From a bacterium (GTDB lineage Bacteria; Bacillota; Clostridia; Oscillospirales; Acutalibacteraceae), in assembly GCA_020626545.1 (NCBI GenBank), contig JAHKZS010000155.1, forward strand, positions 1-16,130: a stretch of 16,130 nucleotides of DNA, given 5' to 3'. Shown here one piece after another: positions 1 to 7,875 of this stretch (its first letter is position 1; every line of letters starts with the position of its first letter). Made by a program: the position numbers and the translations under genes. The notes under the pieces were generated by a model. That model saw only the letters and a program-made list of their open reading frames with translations. It did no database searches and was not told the origin of the DNA.

Positions 1-243
1 CTGAGGAAAAGCCGATAGCTGAGACTGACTGCCGGGGGCGTAAACTATACGGTGACAGATGACACATTGTTTCCTATTGTATATATACTATAATAAAACA
101 TTTTATTTTTTTACTTTATATAGTTTATAGGAAATAATCTGTCATATCTGTCACTAACCCTTGGAAACGGCATAAACACTGACTTTTTTGAGTGACAGAT
201 TAAAAAATACATCTGTCATCAATCTGTCACTAAAACGCACAGC
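1..243. other. Left-edge region without a supported gene
   Basis: Besides the nonamer cluster, this stretch holds only short open frames running to the window edge. A plus-strand frame from base 3 stops at 60-62, and a minus-strand frame could start at 72. Neither is recognisable. The A+T-rich core at 78-126 has no clear promoter leading to a gene. What lies left of the window decides what this region is. Confidence 0.5.
52..230. repeat. Cluster of six TGACAGAT-type nonamers in mixed orientation
   Basis: The nonamer GTGACAGAT (or its complement, with one variable end base) occurs at 52-60, 137-145, 146-154, 192-200, 211-219 and 222-230. The copies at 52-60 and 192-200 read GTGACAGAT; the other four read ATCTGTCAC or ATCTGTCAT. 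The first and the 137-154 pair sit in a long imperfect inverted repeat: TTTCCTAT at 70-77 matches ATAGGAAA at 127-134, around a very A+T-rich centre (78-126). The copies at 192-200 and 211-219 form a second hairpin-like pair. The array is seen directly. Its function (iteron, operator cluster, small non-autonomous element or edge of an integrated element) is not shown by the sequence. No transposase or replication gene is visible beside it in this window. Confidence 0.75.
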
Positions 244-276
244 TTAAAGAAAAAGCCGGCAGGAAAACCTGCCGGC
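244..276 (-). terminator. Intrinsic terminator of the serC-serA operon
   Basis: A perfect 9-bp stem, GCCGGCAGG at 255-263 with its complement at 268-276, encloses a 4-base loop. Read on the minus strand the stem is followed by TTTTTCTTT. It lies about 20 bases past the serA stop, so it ends the serine operon. Confidence 0.9.
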
Positions 277-294
277 AATATGTTTTAGTGTAGA

Positions 295-1437
295 TTATTT
301 AATAACTCTAACCTTGATTACGTCGGCTAAAGCTTCTAAAGCGGCAACAGAGCTGTCGTCGTCAGCGTCGGCGATAGCGTAACCGAAATCGCCCTTAGTC
401 TTAGCCTCAACAGCCTTTAAGCCGTTTACTGCGCCTGTGATATTCTTAACGGCATCGTCAGAAGCCTTAAAGAGTACACAGTAACGAACAGCGCCGGACT
501 TAGCCATTGTTACGTTAGGATAGTTAACGGAGTTTACGATATTACCGTTTTCGATATACTCCTTAACCTGATCCGCGGCCATTACAGCGCAGTTGTCTTC
601 GCTCTCGGGAGTAGAAGCTCCGAGGTGAGGCATACAGATTACGCCGTCCTCAGCGAGAACCTCGTCGGTAGAGAAGTCGGTAACGTATTTAGCAACCTTA
701 CCGCTCTTGATACCGTCTAAAACAGCCTTAGCGTTTACAAGACCGTCACGGCTGTAGTTAAGAATACGAACGCCGTCCTTCATCTTAGCGATAGCGTCAG
801 CGTCAATTAGATCTCTTGTAGCGTCCATAAGCGGAACGTGAACTGTTACATAATCGCTGTTAGTAAAAATATCGTCAATGTTAGCGTAAACCTTAATAGT
901 CGGGTCGAGCTTTAAAGCGTTGTTAACGGAAAGGAACGGATCGTAACCGATAACCTTCATACCTAAAGCAACTGCGGCGTTAGCTACTAAGATACCGATC
1001 GCGCCGAGTCCGATTACGCCGAGGGTTTTGCCCATAATCTCGGGGCCTACGAACTGGCCTTTTCCTTTTTCGGCCATCTTGCCGACAGCGTCACCGTTAC
1101 CCTTTAAGGTTTTAGCCCACTCGATACCCTCGACAACTTTTCTTGAACTCATAAAAAGTCCGGCGAGTACGAGCTCTTTAACAGCGTTAGCGTTAGCGCC
1201 CGGAGTGTTGAATACTACGATACCCTTATCGGCGCAAACGTCCTTGGGGATATTGTTGGTACCAGCTCCGCAACGAGCGATCGCGAGTAAGCTTTCGGGC
1301 ATTTCCATATCGTGCATAGAAGCGCTTCGAACGAGAACCGCGGCGGGATTCTCGACGTCGTCTCCTACGTTATAGTTATCGCCGAGACGGCTTGTGCCGT
1401 TAGGCGAGATTTTATTTAAAGTAAGTACGTTATACAT
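295..1437 (-). CDS. serA: D-3-phosphoglycerate dehydrogenase
   Basis: Oxidises 3-phosphoglycerate to 3-phosphohydroxypyruvate with NAD, the first step of serine synthesis, in the cytoplasm. The 380-residue product has the D-isomer-specific 2-hydroxyacid dehydrogenase layout. The NAD-binding GLGAIG is at 143-148. The likely catalytic residues are R230 (in NYSRDGLV, where many relatives have a glycine after the arginine), E259 and H271 (MPHLGAST). The last 75 residues or so resemble a short ACT-type regulatory tail, so it is a compact SerA rather than the form of more than 500 residues. The ATG has GGAGG at 1443-1447, six bases away. It is the second gene of an operon, 36 bp after the serC stop, and ends just before a strong terminator. 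No serB is nearby. The call rests on motif and family layout and on the serC neighbour. Confidence 0.95.
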   Translation of the reverse strand: MYNVLTLNKISPNGTSRLGDNYNVGDDVENPAAVLVRSASMHDMEMPESLLAIARCGAGTNNIPKDVCADKGIVVFNTPGANANAVKELVLAGLFMSSRKVVEGIEWAKTLKGNGDAVGKMAEKGKGQFVGPEIMGKTLGVIGLGAIGILVANAAVALGMKVIGYDPFLSVNNALKLDPTIKVYANIDDIFTNSDYVTVHVPLMDATRDLIDADAIAKMKDGVRILNYSRDGLVNAKAVLDGIKSGKVAKYVTDFSTDEVLAEDGVICMPHLGASTPESEDNCAVMAADQVKEYIENGNIVNSVNYPNVTMAKSGAVRYCVLFKASDDAVKNITGAVNGLKAVEAKTKGDFGYAIADADDDSSVAALEALADVIKVRVIK

Positions 1438-1473
1438 TTTTGCCTCCGATAAAAAACAATCAGCAGTTACTGA

Positions 1474-2556
1474 TTAAGAATTTTCTTCCTCGAACTTCTT
1501 CATAAACTCAACGAGTTTTTCTACGCCCTCGATAGGCATAGCGTTGTAGATAGAAGCTCTCATACCGCCTACTGTGCGGTGGCCCTTAAGGTTAACGAAA
1601 CCTGCGGCGGTAGCTTCCTTAACGAACTTAGCGTCGAGGTCAGCGTCGCCTGTTACGAAAGGTACGTTCATAAGAGAACGGTCTTTCTTAACTACAGTAC
1701 CCTTGAACATCTTGCTTGAATCAAGATAATCGTAGAGGATAGCGGCTTTCTTTTCGTTATATTTCTTCATTTCCTCGAGGCCGCCCATATCCTTAATCCA
1801 CTTAAAGATTTTACCGCAGATATAGATATCGTAGCAAGGCGGTGTGTTATAAAGCGAACCGGCGTCAGCCTGAGTTTTATATTTCATCATTGTAGGAGTT
1901 CCGGGGAGTACATCGTCGGTAATTAAATCCTCACGGATAATTACAACCTGGAGTCCGGCGGGACCGGCGTTCTTCTGTACGCCCGCGTAGATAACGCCGT
2001 ACTTCTCAACGTCTACAGGCTCCGAAAGGAAGCATGAGCTTACGTCGGCAACGAGCGGCTTACCCTTAGTATTCGGGAGCTCGTGGAACTTAGTACCGTA
2101 GATAGTATTGTTCTCGCAGATATAAACGTAGTCAGCGTCCTCGCTGATGGGAAGATCTGAGCAATCGGGGATATACGAGAAAGTCTTATCCTCGGAAGTA
2201 GCGATTTTATTAGCCTTACCGTAAATCTGAGCCTCAGCGAAAGCTTTCTTAGCCCACTGGCCTGTAACGATATAGTCGGCAACCTTATTCTTCATAAGGT
2301 TCATAGGAATAGCCGCGAACTGTAAGCTTGCGCCGCCCTGAACGAAAAGAACCTTGTAGTTCTCGGGGATGTTCATAAGCTCGCGAAGATCTTTCTCAGC
2401 ATCCTTGATAATATCGTCGAACCACTTTGAGCGGTGGCTCATTTCCATTACGGACATACCGCTGCCCTTATAATCGAGCATCTCCTCAGCGGCTTCTTTT
2501 AATACAGACTCCGGAATTACCGCCGGGCCTGCGGAAAAGTTATAAACTCTTGCCAT
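1474..2556 (-). CDS. serC: Phosphoserine aminotransferase
   Basis: A PLP enzyme that converts 3-phosphohydroxypyruvate and glutamate to phosphoserine and 2-oxoglutarate, the step after SerA. The 360-residue length is normal for the family. Visible marks are the N-terminal YNFSAGPA (5-12), FVQGGASLQF (71-80), GQWAKKAF (99-106), D171 in DVSSCFLS, and the PLP lysine K195 in AGVQKNAGPAG. The ATG is preceded by AAGGAGT (2564-2570 on the complement). It is the first gene of the serC-serA operon, with a consensus promoter about 65 bases upstream and a short leader that has no room for a T-box or riboswitch. SerC can also serve in pyridoxal phosphate synthesis in some bacteria; the serA neighbour points to serine. 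Confidence 0.96.
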   Translation of the reverse strand: MARVYNFSAGPAVIPESVLKEAAEEMLDYKGSGMSVMEMSHRSKWFDDIIKDAEKDLRELMNIPENYKVLFVQGGASLQFAAIPMNLMKNKVADYIVTGQWAKKAFAEAQIYGKANKIATSEDKTFSYIPDCSDLPISEDADYVYICENNTIYGTKFHELPNTKGKPLVADVSSCFLSEPVDVEKYGVIYAGVQKNAGPAGLQVVIIREDLITDDVLPGTPTMMKYKTQADAGSLYNTPPCYDIYICGKIFKWIKDMGGLEEMKKYNEKKAAILYDYLDSSKMFKGTVVKKDRSLMNVPFVTGDADLDAKFVKEATAAGFVNLKGHRTVGGMRASIYNAMPIEGVEKLVEFMKKFEEENS

Positions 2557-2576
2557 TTCAATTACTCCTTTACAAA

Positions 2577-2699
2577 TTATAGTAAAAAATATTAATTCCT
2601 ATTTTACCCTCACCCTAGAATTATACTCTTTTTGAGAAACATTGTCAATGATTTAACGATTAATTATTCGCCCTATATCGCGTAATTTATAGTAAAAAA
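2577..2699. repeat. 13-bp direct repeat around the serC promoter
   Basis: TTATAGTAAAAAA occurs at 2577-2589 and again at 2687-2699, exactly 110 bp apart, with the serC promoter between them. A short palindrome, CACAA-T-TTGTG, lies at 2701-2711. The repeats are A+T-rich, so chance cannot be excluded. Confidence 0.45.
2620..2648 (-). promoter_or_regulatory. Consensus promoter of serC-serA
   Basis: On the minus strand an exact TTGACA (-35, 2643-2648) is followed after 17 bases by an exact TATAAT (-10, 2620-2625). The predicted transcript start is near 2613, giving a leader of about 55 bases. It is bracketed by two copies of TTATAGTAAAAAA (2577-2589 and 2687-2699). Confidence 0.92.
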
Positions 2700-2730
2700 G
2701 CACAATTTGTGTTGAGTAACAATGAAAATA

Positions 2731-2754
2731 GAAAAAGGACTGCCCGGCAGTCCT
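2731..2754 (-). terminator. Intrinsic terminator after pyrF
   Basis: The stem is AGGACTGC at 2736-2743 with its complement at 2747-2754, around a 3-base loop. On the minus strand it is followed by TTTTTC. It starts only five bases past the pyrF stop codon. A weaker T-run (2756-2760) follows on the plus strand, where no gene needs it. Confidence 0.9.
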
Positions 2755-2758
2755 CTTT

Positions 2759-3682
2759 TTACTTCATTTCACCTACAACGTTTCTGATATCATCTCTCAT
2801 ACGCAAAGCTTCGTTTCTCGCTTCTTTAGCGAAGTCCTTTTCACTTGCGCCCCGGGCCTTAGTCCAAGCGCACATAATTCCGCGGCTTGAGTTGATTACG
2901 GCTCCTACGCCGTTTTTATCGAACGCGTACTTTACGTCCTCGGCTCCGCCGCCCTGAGCGCCGTAACCCGGTACTAAGAAAAATGTATGCGGAAGTTTCT
3001 CTCTTAATTCCTTGAGCATTTCGGGATAGGTAGCGCCTACTACCGCGCCTACCGCGCTGTAGCCGCTTTCTCCGCGGAGATTTTCTCCCCAATTTTCGCA
3101 CATTTCTCCCATAGTTTCATAGATGGTTTTATCGTCGATTTTCTTATCCTGAAGCTCGCCTGAGCTGGGATTAGAGGTTTTAACGAGTACAAAGATACTC
3201 TTATCCTTTTCTTCGCAGATTTTAAGCAACGGATTAATTCCGTCCGAACCGAGATAGCCGTTAACAGTCAGCGCGTCCGCGCCGAAGGCTTCGACTTCCG
3301 AGCCGGCTACATCGGTAGTACCTAAATGAGCCGCGGCGTAAGCCTGCATAGTTGTTCCGATGTCGTTGCGCTTACCGTCGGTAATTACGTACATACCCTT
3401 GCTTTTTGCGTAAGCGATCGTATCGCAAAGCGCTTTTACGCCCTGCCAGCCGTACATTTCGTAATAGGCAGCCTGGGGTTTAACGGCGGGTACAATATCA
3501 TAAAGCGCGTCGATAAGCGCCTTATTGAACTCGAAAAGAGCCGCTGCCGCACCCTCGAGGGTTTTGCCGTACTTTTTAAAACACTCGTCCTTAATAAACT
3601 CGGGAACGTACTCGAGCTTAGGGTCTAAACCCGCTACTGTCGGGTTCTGATATTCAACAATCTTTTTAATTAATCTATCCAT
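2759..3682 (-). CDS. pyrF: Orotidine 5'-phosphate decarboxylase (long, type 2)
   Basis: Decarboxylates OMP to UMP, the last step of de novo pyrimidine synthesis, in the cytoplasm. The 307-residue length matches the longer pyrF subfamily rather than the form of about 240 residues found in B. subtilis. Marks are TVAGLDPKLEYVP near the N-terminus, VKPQAAYYE (67-75), the catalytic DGKRNDIG (102-109) and a phosphate-binding VPGYGAQGGG in the C-terminal third. The ATG at 3680-3682 is preceded directly by an in-frame TAA, so no longer start is possible. The only good ribosome binding sequence (AAAGGA) is 33 bases upstream, with a 7-bp hairpin between. It is the last gene of the operon with pyrC, 97 bp after the aldolase gene. 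Confidence 0.94.
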   Translation of the reverse strand: MDRLIKKIVEYQNPTVAGLDPKLEYVPEFIKDECFKKYGKTLEGAAAALFEFNKALIDALYDIVPAVKPQAAYYEMYGWQGVKALCDTIAYAKSKGMYVITDGKRNDIGTTMQAYAAAHLGTTDVAGSEVEAFGADALTVNGYLGSDGINPLLKICEEKDKSIFVLVKTSNPSSGELQDKKIDDKTIYETMGEMCENWGENLRGESGYSAVGAVVGATYPEMLKELREKLPHTFFLVPGYGAQGGGAEDVKYAFDKNGVGAVINSSRGIMCAWTKARGASEKDFAKEARNEALRMRDDIRNVVGEMK

Positions 3683-3693
3683 TTATTTTATAT

Positions 3694-3720
3694 GTCCACG
3701 TCAAACGTGAACGTTCCTTT
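3694..3720 (-). promoter_or_regulatory. Hairpin between a distant ribosome binding site and the pyrF start
   Basis: On the minus strand AAAGGA (3715-3720) is followed by a 7-bp stem, GTTCACG (3706-3712) pairing with CGTGGAC (3694-3700, one G-U pair) around the loop TTTGA, then 11 bases and the ATG. If the stem folds, the effective spacing falls from 33 to about 14 bases. It could also be a regulator site. The structure is seen; its role is inferred. Confidence 0.5.
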
Positions 3721-3779
3721 CTAAAGTTTTATATCCCCCGCACACAAGTTTTCTATGAAGTTTTGGATACTTGGGGAAC

Positions 3780-4751
3780 TTATTCCAAATCGTACAACTC
3801 ATATCTAAAGTTTCGATAATCCTTGCGGTGCGCTTTCTGGAACGCGATAGCGGTACGCGGATGGCTGTTGCGCTGGCCTGTAATAATATACGGAATATCG
3901 AATCCCCACTGTACGCCTTCGTCTTTAAGCCTGATCATATAGTTCTCGATATGGTCGAGGATAGGCTCGGGCTTATACTTAGGATTCTTCAAGAAGCCGA
4001 TAAGAAGCTCGCTTCGGCAGTTACCCGCTCCTCTGCCCATTCCCATAGCGGTCGCGTCAAGGTAGCTTACGCCCTCCTGGAGAGCGTCGATAGTATTAGC
4101 GAAGGCGAGGCTCTGATTATCGTGGGCGTGAACGCCGACGTTTTTACCGTATTTATCGGCGTACTCGAGGTACATCTGGGATGTACGGCGGATCTGCTCG
4201 GGATAGTAAGCGCCGTAGCTGTCGACGATATAGATTGTATCGACAGGGCTTTCGCCGAATACCTCTAAAGCGGCTTTTAAGTCCTCGGTTTTTTCCTTGG
4301 AGATAGCCATAATATTAATAGCGGTTTCGTAGCCGAGCTTATTAAAATGCTCAATCATATCGACCGCGGTCGGAAGCGCGTTAACGTAAGTAGCCACACG
4401 GACTAAATCAACGGGGCTTTCGTTTTTCGGGCGGAAATCGTTTTTATAATCGCAACGTCCCACATCCGCCATAACCGCGATTTTCATTGGGGAATCGTTC
4501 TCGCCGACAATAGCGCGGATATCGTCATCGTCGCAGAACTTCCACTTTCCGAATTTATCGACAGGGAAAATCTCCTTAGAAGCCTTGTAGCCGAACTCCA
4601 TATAATCGACGCCGGCTTTAATATTGGCTTTATATAAATTTTTTACAAACTCGTCCGTAAAGAAAAAGTCGTTACAAAGTCCGCCGTCACGAAGCGTCGC
4701 GTCAAGTACACGGACGTCGTGTCTTACGGACAGCAGATTACCTTTTGACAT
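3780..4751 (-). CDS. HMGL-like (DRE-TIM) aldolase of unknown substrate
   Basis: The 323-residue product belongs to the HMG-CoA lyase-like/4-hydroxy-2-oxovalerate aldolase superfamily, metal-dependent TIM barrels that make or break C-C bonds next to a 2-oxo acid. LDATLRDGG (16-24) supplies the conserved arginine and metal-binding aspartate. VHAHDNQ (207-213) supplies the two metal-ligand histidines. GMGRGAGN (237-244) is the usual glycine loop near the active site. It lacks the C-terminal communication domain of DmpG and the regulatory domain of isopropylmalate synthase, so neither of those functions can be assumed. The ATG has AGGAG about nine bases upstream. It sits 30 bp after pyrC and before pyrF in the same orientation. 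No acetaldehyde dehydrogenase partner is nearby. The substrate is unknown. Confidence 0.85.
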   Translation of the reverse strand: MSKGNLLSVRHDVRVLDATLRDGGLCNDFFFTDEFVKNLYKANIKAGVDYMEFGYKASKEIFPVDKFGKWKFCDDDDIRAIVGENDSPMKIAVMADVGRCDYKNDFRPKNESPVDLVRVATYVNALPTAVDMIEHFNKLGYETAINIMAISKEKTEDLKAALEVFGESPVDTIYIVDSYGAYYPEQIRRTSQMYLEYADKYGKNVGVHAHDNQSLAFANTIDALQEGVSYLDATAMGMGRGAGNCRSELLIGFLKNPKYKPEPILDHIENYMIRLKDEGVQWGFDIPYIITGQRNSHPRTAIAFQKAHRKDYRNFRYELYDLE

Positions 4752-4781
4752 AGTTTTTCACTCCTAAAATTACCTTTACTC

Positions 4782-6047
4782 CTACGATTTATAAACTACC
4801 TTGCCGTCTAAAATCGTATATTTTACCTTGCCGTACAGCTCACGGTTTTTAAACGGACAGTTTTTACTCTTTCCGTGAAGCTCGTTTACATCGACAATAT
4901 AGTTCTCGTCCATATCGAACAGCACTATATCGGCGGCGGCTCCGTCCGCAAGCGTACCGGCGTTTATGTTTAAAATTCGAGCGGGATTTACGCTCATTTT
5001 TTCAATCAGCTCATTAATAGTCAGCTCGCCTGTTCTAACGAGATTTGTGATTCCCGCGGAAAGCGAGGTTTCCATTCCGATAGAACCGTTCATAGCTGTT
5101 TTAAAGTCAGCCTTTTCTTCCTCGGCGTGAGGCGCGTGGTCGGTTGCTACGGCGTCGATTGTGCCGTCCTTAAGCCCCTCGATAATCGCCTTGCGGTCGT
5201 CCTCGCGGCGAAGCGGAGGATTCATTCTGAAATCCGCGTCACGTCTTAAAAGCTCCTGTTCCGTAAATGAGAAATAGTGGGGAGCGGTTTCGCAGGTGAC
5301 CTTTACCCCGCGCTTTTTAGCGTCACGAATCATAGCTACAGAATTTTTTGTGCTTACATGGCAGATATGCACGGGAACATCGAACGCGTCGGCGTAGGCT
5401 ACCTCTCGCTGAGCTCCGCAATCCTCGGCGGAAGCCGGGATCCCCTTAACTCCGAGCTTACGCGACACCTCGCCCTCGTTCATAATTCCGCCGTTCGCTA
5501 TCGGCAGGCTCTCGCAGTGAGCGGTTACCGCCATATTTAACTCGGGCGCTTTTTTCATAGCGTCTATGAGCATTTTTGTATCTTCTACGGGACGGCCGTC
5601 GTCCGAGAGCGCTACGGCGCCCGCGGCTTTCAACTCGTCTAAATCGGTCGGCTCTTTGCTTTTCAGCCCTTTTGTAATACTCGCGGCTACGTAAACCTTA
5701 GCGTCGGCGTCCTTAGCTTTATCGAGAATATACTTTACCGTTTCGGCGTTATCTACCGTCGGGTTTGTGTTCGGCATAGCGAGCAGGCTTGTAACTCCTC
5801 CCGCCGCCGCGGCTTTACAGCCCGAGATAATATCCTCTTTGTAGGTCTGGCCGGGATCTCGGAGATGTACGTGCATATCCACAAGTCCCGGAGTGGCTAT
5901 AAGTCCGCGCGCTTCGATTATTTCGTCAGCCTCGGTGTATGAACCTATACCGAAAACTTTTCCGTCCTCGATATAAATATCCGCGGTTTTGTCAAGATAC
6001 TGCGACGGGTCTACCACCCTCGCGTTTTTTATAAGTAATGAAGCCAT
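4782..6047 (-). CDS. pyrC: Dihydroorotase
   Basis: A zinc amidohydrolase that cyclises carbamoyl aspartate to dihydroorotate, the third step of UMP synthesis. The 421-residue length fits the class I (Gram-positive) type. The metal-binding DMHVHLRDPG has H59 and H61. Further likely ligands are H177 (TAHCES) and H230 (VHICHVS), and the catalytic aspartate D303 is in ATDHAPH. MPNTNP (91-96) is typical of the family. The ATG is preceded by CGGAG at eight bases. It lies 19 bp after an unknown membrane protein gene and 30 bp before the aldolase gene, so all are probably one transcript. Other pyr genes are not in this window, and no PyrR-type attenuator is evident. Confidence 0.95.
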   Translation of the reverse strand: MASLLIKNARVVDPSQYLDKTADIYIEDGKVFGIGSYTEADEIIEARGLIATPGLVDMHVHLRDPGQTYKEDIISGCKAAAAGGVTSLLAMPNTNPTVDNAETVKYILDKAKDADAKVYVAASITKGLKSKEPTDLDELKAAGAVALSDDGRPVEDTKMLIDAMKKAPELNMAVTAHCESLPIANGGIMNEGEVSRKLGVKGIPASAEDCGAQREVAYADAFDVPVHICHVSTKNSVAMIRDAKKRGVKVTCETAPHYFSFTEQELLRRDADFRMNPPLRREDDRKAIIEGLKDGTIDAVATDHAPHAEEEKADFKTAMNGSIGMETSLSAGITNLVRTGELTINELIEKMSVNPARILNINAGTLADGAAADIVLFDMDENYIVDVNELHGKSKNCPFKNRELYGKVKYTILDGKVVYKS

Positions 6048-6066
6048 ATTTCACTCCGTTTATCTA

Positions 6067-7782
6067 TTATCTTCTCGGTCTTCTGCGTGGAGGTTGTCCG
6101 CTTCTCTGCTGAGGTCTGCGGTTTTGAGGCCTTTGCTGAGGACGTCTGTTCGAGGGATAAGCCGTTCTCGGTGCGGGACGTCTTTCGCCCGAGGAACGAA
6201 CCTTTACTAAATCTCCCTCGTTTCTGTTAGCGTTCTGGCGGCGTCTCGCGAGCTCAGCTTCACGCTGGCGGCGGCGCTGTTCGGTAACATTACGTCGGCG
6301 CTGTTCCTCGATTTTCATACGTTTTTTCTTAGCGCGGCTCTTCTTAATCGCGCGGTAAACGTTTATGCAGAAATATTTTATATGAATAACGAGATAGCAG
6401 ATTATCATCCAAATTGTCGATAACACGGCGAGTAGTCCTCTGCCGATTGCTTTTAAGATATTGAGGATAGTATCGGCGGTTTCTCGTCTTTCCTCGCGGA
6501 TTAATCTCGATTCCTCTTTAGCCGCGCTGTACTCGTCAACGGCAGTTCCGACGTCGGAATAAGCGTACATATTCTCTTTTTCTGGAACTTCCTCGAAGTA
6601 GTCGTCAACTTCGTTACTATCTTCGGCAACGTCTACGATTTCGATTTCCTGCTCGGGCTCTTTGGGAGTTTCAACAGGTTCTTCTTTCTCCTTAAACTCC
6701 ATCGGCTGAGCTATCGGAACTTCCTCGTCAGGCTCGCTTACGGATTTTGAGCCGTTTGACACAATTTTCTCGGCGAGAGGAGTTTCGTTTACTACGGGTT
6801 CTTCGTCCGATTTTTGAATATTCGCCTTAACCTCGAACTCGGCCTTATTCACCTCGGGTTCTTCGGTAACGGTTTCGGGGATATTCTCGGGGATTTCTTC
6901 GATTTCTTCAACTTCCTCTACGATTTCCTTGTCCGTCTCATCTACAGGCTTATAGTTTTTCATAAAACTTTGTGTATGCTGGGAAGTTTTACTCGTCGGG
7001 ATACGGGTGGTTTCGGAAATCCTATGCTCGTGAGCGAGCTCGTGGATAAGGTGCTTATTTTTACGGTTAGGATTTCGAAGCTTTTTAAGAAGTATAATCA
7101 GTACAATTACAACTACAATAATTCCGAACAGAGTTACTCCGCCGTATATTATATAGTTTTTATACTTAGTGAAAAAGTTATTATCTTCAATATGAGTACT
7201 GTTTATGACCTCTTTAAACATCTCTTTGTCGGCGGACTTTAACTTTTTGCCCGCGGGAGCGTCGAGAGTTAAAAGGATATTCATACCGTTAACTACGGTG
7301 CAATACTGCTCGGCTTGGATAGTTTTCTTACCCGACTTGGTTTTTAGGGTAAGATAAATATATTTAAGGTTATTACACTTAACGAGCGCGCCTGATTTAT
7401 AAGCTTTATCGTTAAGGTATTTATTCATAATATCTTTAAGCTCGCTGTCTTTTAGGTTATTATAGTTGTCGATTTTTTTACTGTTTTTATCTTCGCTCAT
7501 AGTAACGGTTAAAGTAAGCGAAGCGTCCTGCTTTACCGCCTGGAAGTAGATACCGTTACTCTCGAAGCTGTTCATAAAATCTTCGTAATCAAGATCGAAA
7601 TTAGAGAAAAACGAATCGGTTTTCTCGCTTTCTCTCATTACCGCGAGCATATCATTCGGCACAGAGAGAGTCATATTCAACTCTTTTACATTGTAGGTTT
7701 CGCTCGCGGCAAAAACAGTTACCGTACCGAGCGCAATCATTACCGCAAATAAAACGGAAAAAATCCCTTTTAGTCTTTTCAT
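6067..7782 (-). CDS. Secreted/membrane protein with acidic linker and basic tail, unknown function
   Basis: I do not recognise a named family for this 571-residue protein. It has a signal peptide (1-26, MKRLKGIF... ending VFAA), a soluble domain of about 180 residues that may be a Mog1/PsbP-like fold (a guess from its pattern), and a strong membrane segment at 211-232. A long acidic, proline-containing low-complexity region follows (about 280-410, runs such as EEVEEIEEIPE), then a second hydrophobic stretch (445-468). The basic tail (480-571) is rich in Arg, Gln and Pro, with repeats such as RRPQQR. The open frame extends to 7851, but GGAGG lies eight bases before the ATG at 7782, which also begins the signal peptide, so that start is chosen. 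It is the first gene of the transcript carrying pyrC, aldolase and pyrF, 19 bp from pyrC. Confidence 0.8.
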   Translation of the reverse strand: MKRLKGIFSVLFAVMIALGTVTVFAASETYNVKELNMTLSVPNDMLAVMRESEKTDSFFSNFDLDYEDFMNSFESNGIYFQAVKQDASLTLTVTMSEDKNSKKIDNYNNLKDSELKDIMNKYLNDKAYKSGALVKCNNLKYIYLTLKTKSGKKTIQAEQYCTVVNGMNILLTLDAPAGKKLKSADKEMFKEVINSTHIEDNNFFTKYKNYIIYGGVTLFGIIVVVIVLIILLKKLRNPNRKNKHLIHELAHEHRISETTRIPTSKTSQHTQSFMKNYKPVDETDKEIVEEVEEIEEIPENIPETVTEEPEVNKAEFEVKANIQKSDEEPVVNETPLAEKIVSNGSKSVSEPDEEVPIAQPMEFKEKEEPVETPKEPEQEIEIVDVAEDSNEVDDYFEEVPEKENMYAYSDVGTAVDEYSAAKEESRLIREERRETADTILNILKAIGRGLLAVLSTIWMIICYLVIHIKYFCINVYRAIKKSRAKKKRMKIEEQRRRNVTEQRRRQREAELARRRQNANRNEGDLVKVRSSGERRPAPRTAYPSNRRPQQRPQNRRPQQRSGQPPRRRPRR

Positions 7783-7875
7783 TTCCTTTACCTCCGCGAA
7801 ATAGGGCAACGGGTAAGAGAAAAATCGCTTACACACAATAACTTCATCCAAAAAGCCCCTTTTAACACATTATAT

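Noticed and set aside
3..72. Short frames at the left edge: plus-strand tail ending at 60-62 and a possible minus-strand start at 72
   Set aside because: Each is about 20 residues within the window, neither is recognisable, and both run through the nonamer cluster. Not enough to call a gene.
3771..4268. 165-codon open frame antisense to the aldolase gene
   Set aside because: It is opposite an intact enzyme with clear motifs, has no ribosome binding site and no recognisable domain. It is a by-product of codon bias.
7783..7851. Longer N-terminus of the membrane protein starting at 7851
   Set aside because: The extra 23 residues precede a normal signal peptide and have no ribosome binding site, while GGAGG is correctly placed before 7782.
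7783..7875. PyrR-type attenuator before the pyr operon
   Set aside because: No PyrR-binding loop and no terminator/anti-terminator pair could be seen; only a weak 5-bp stem.
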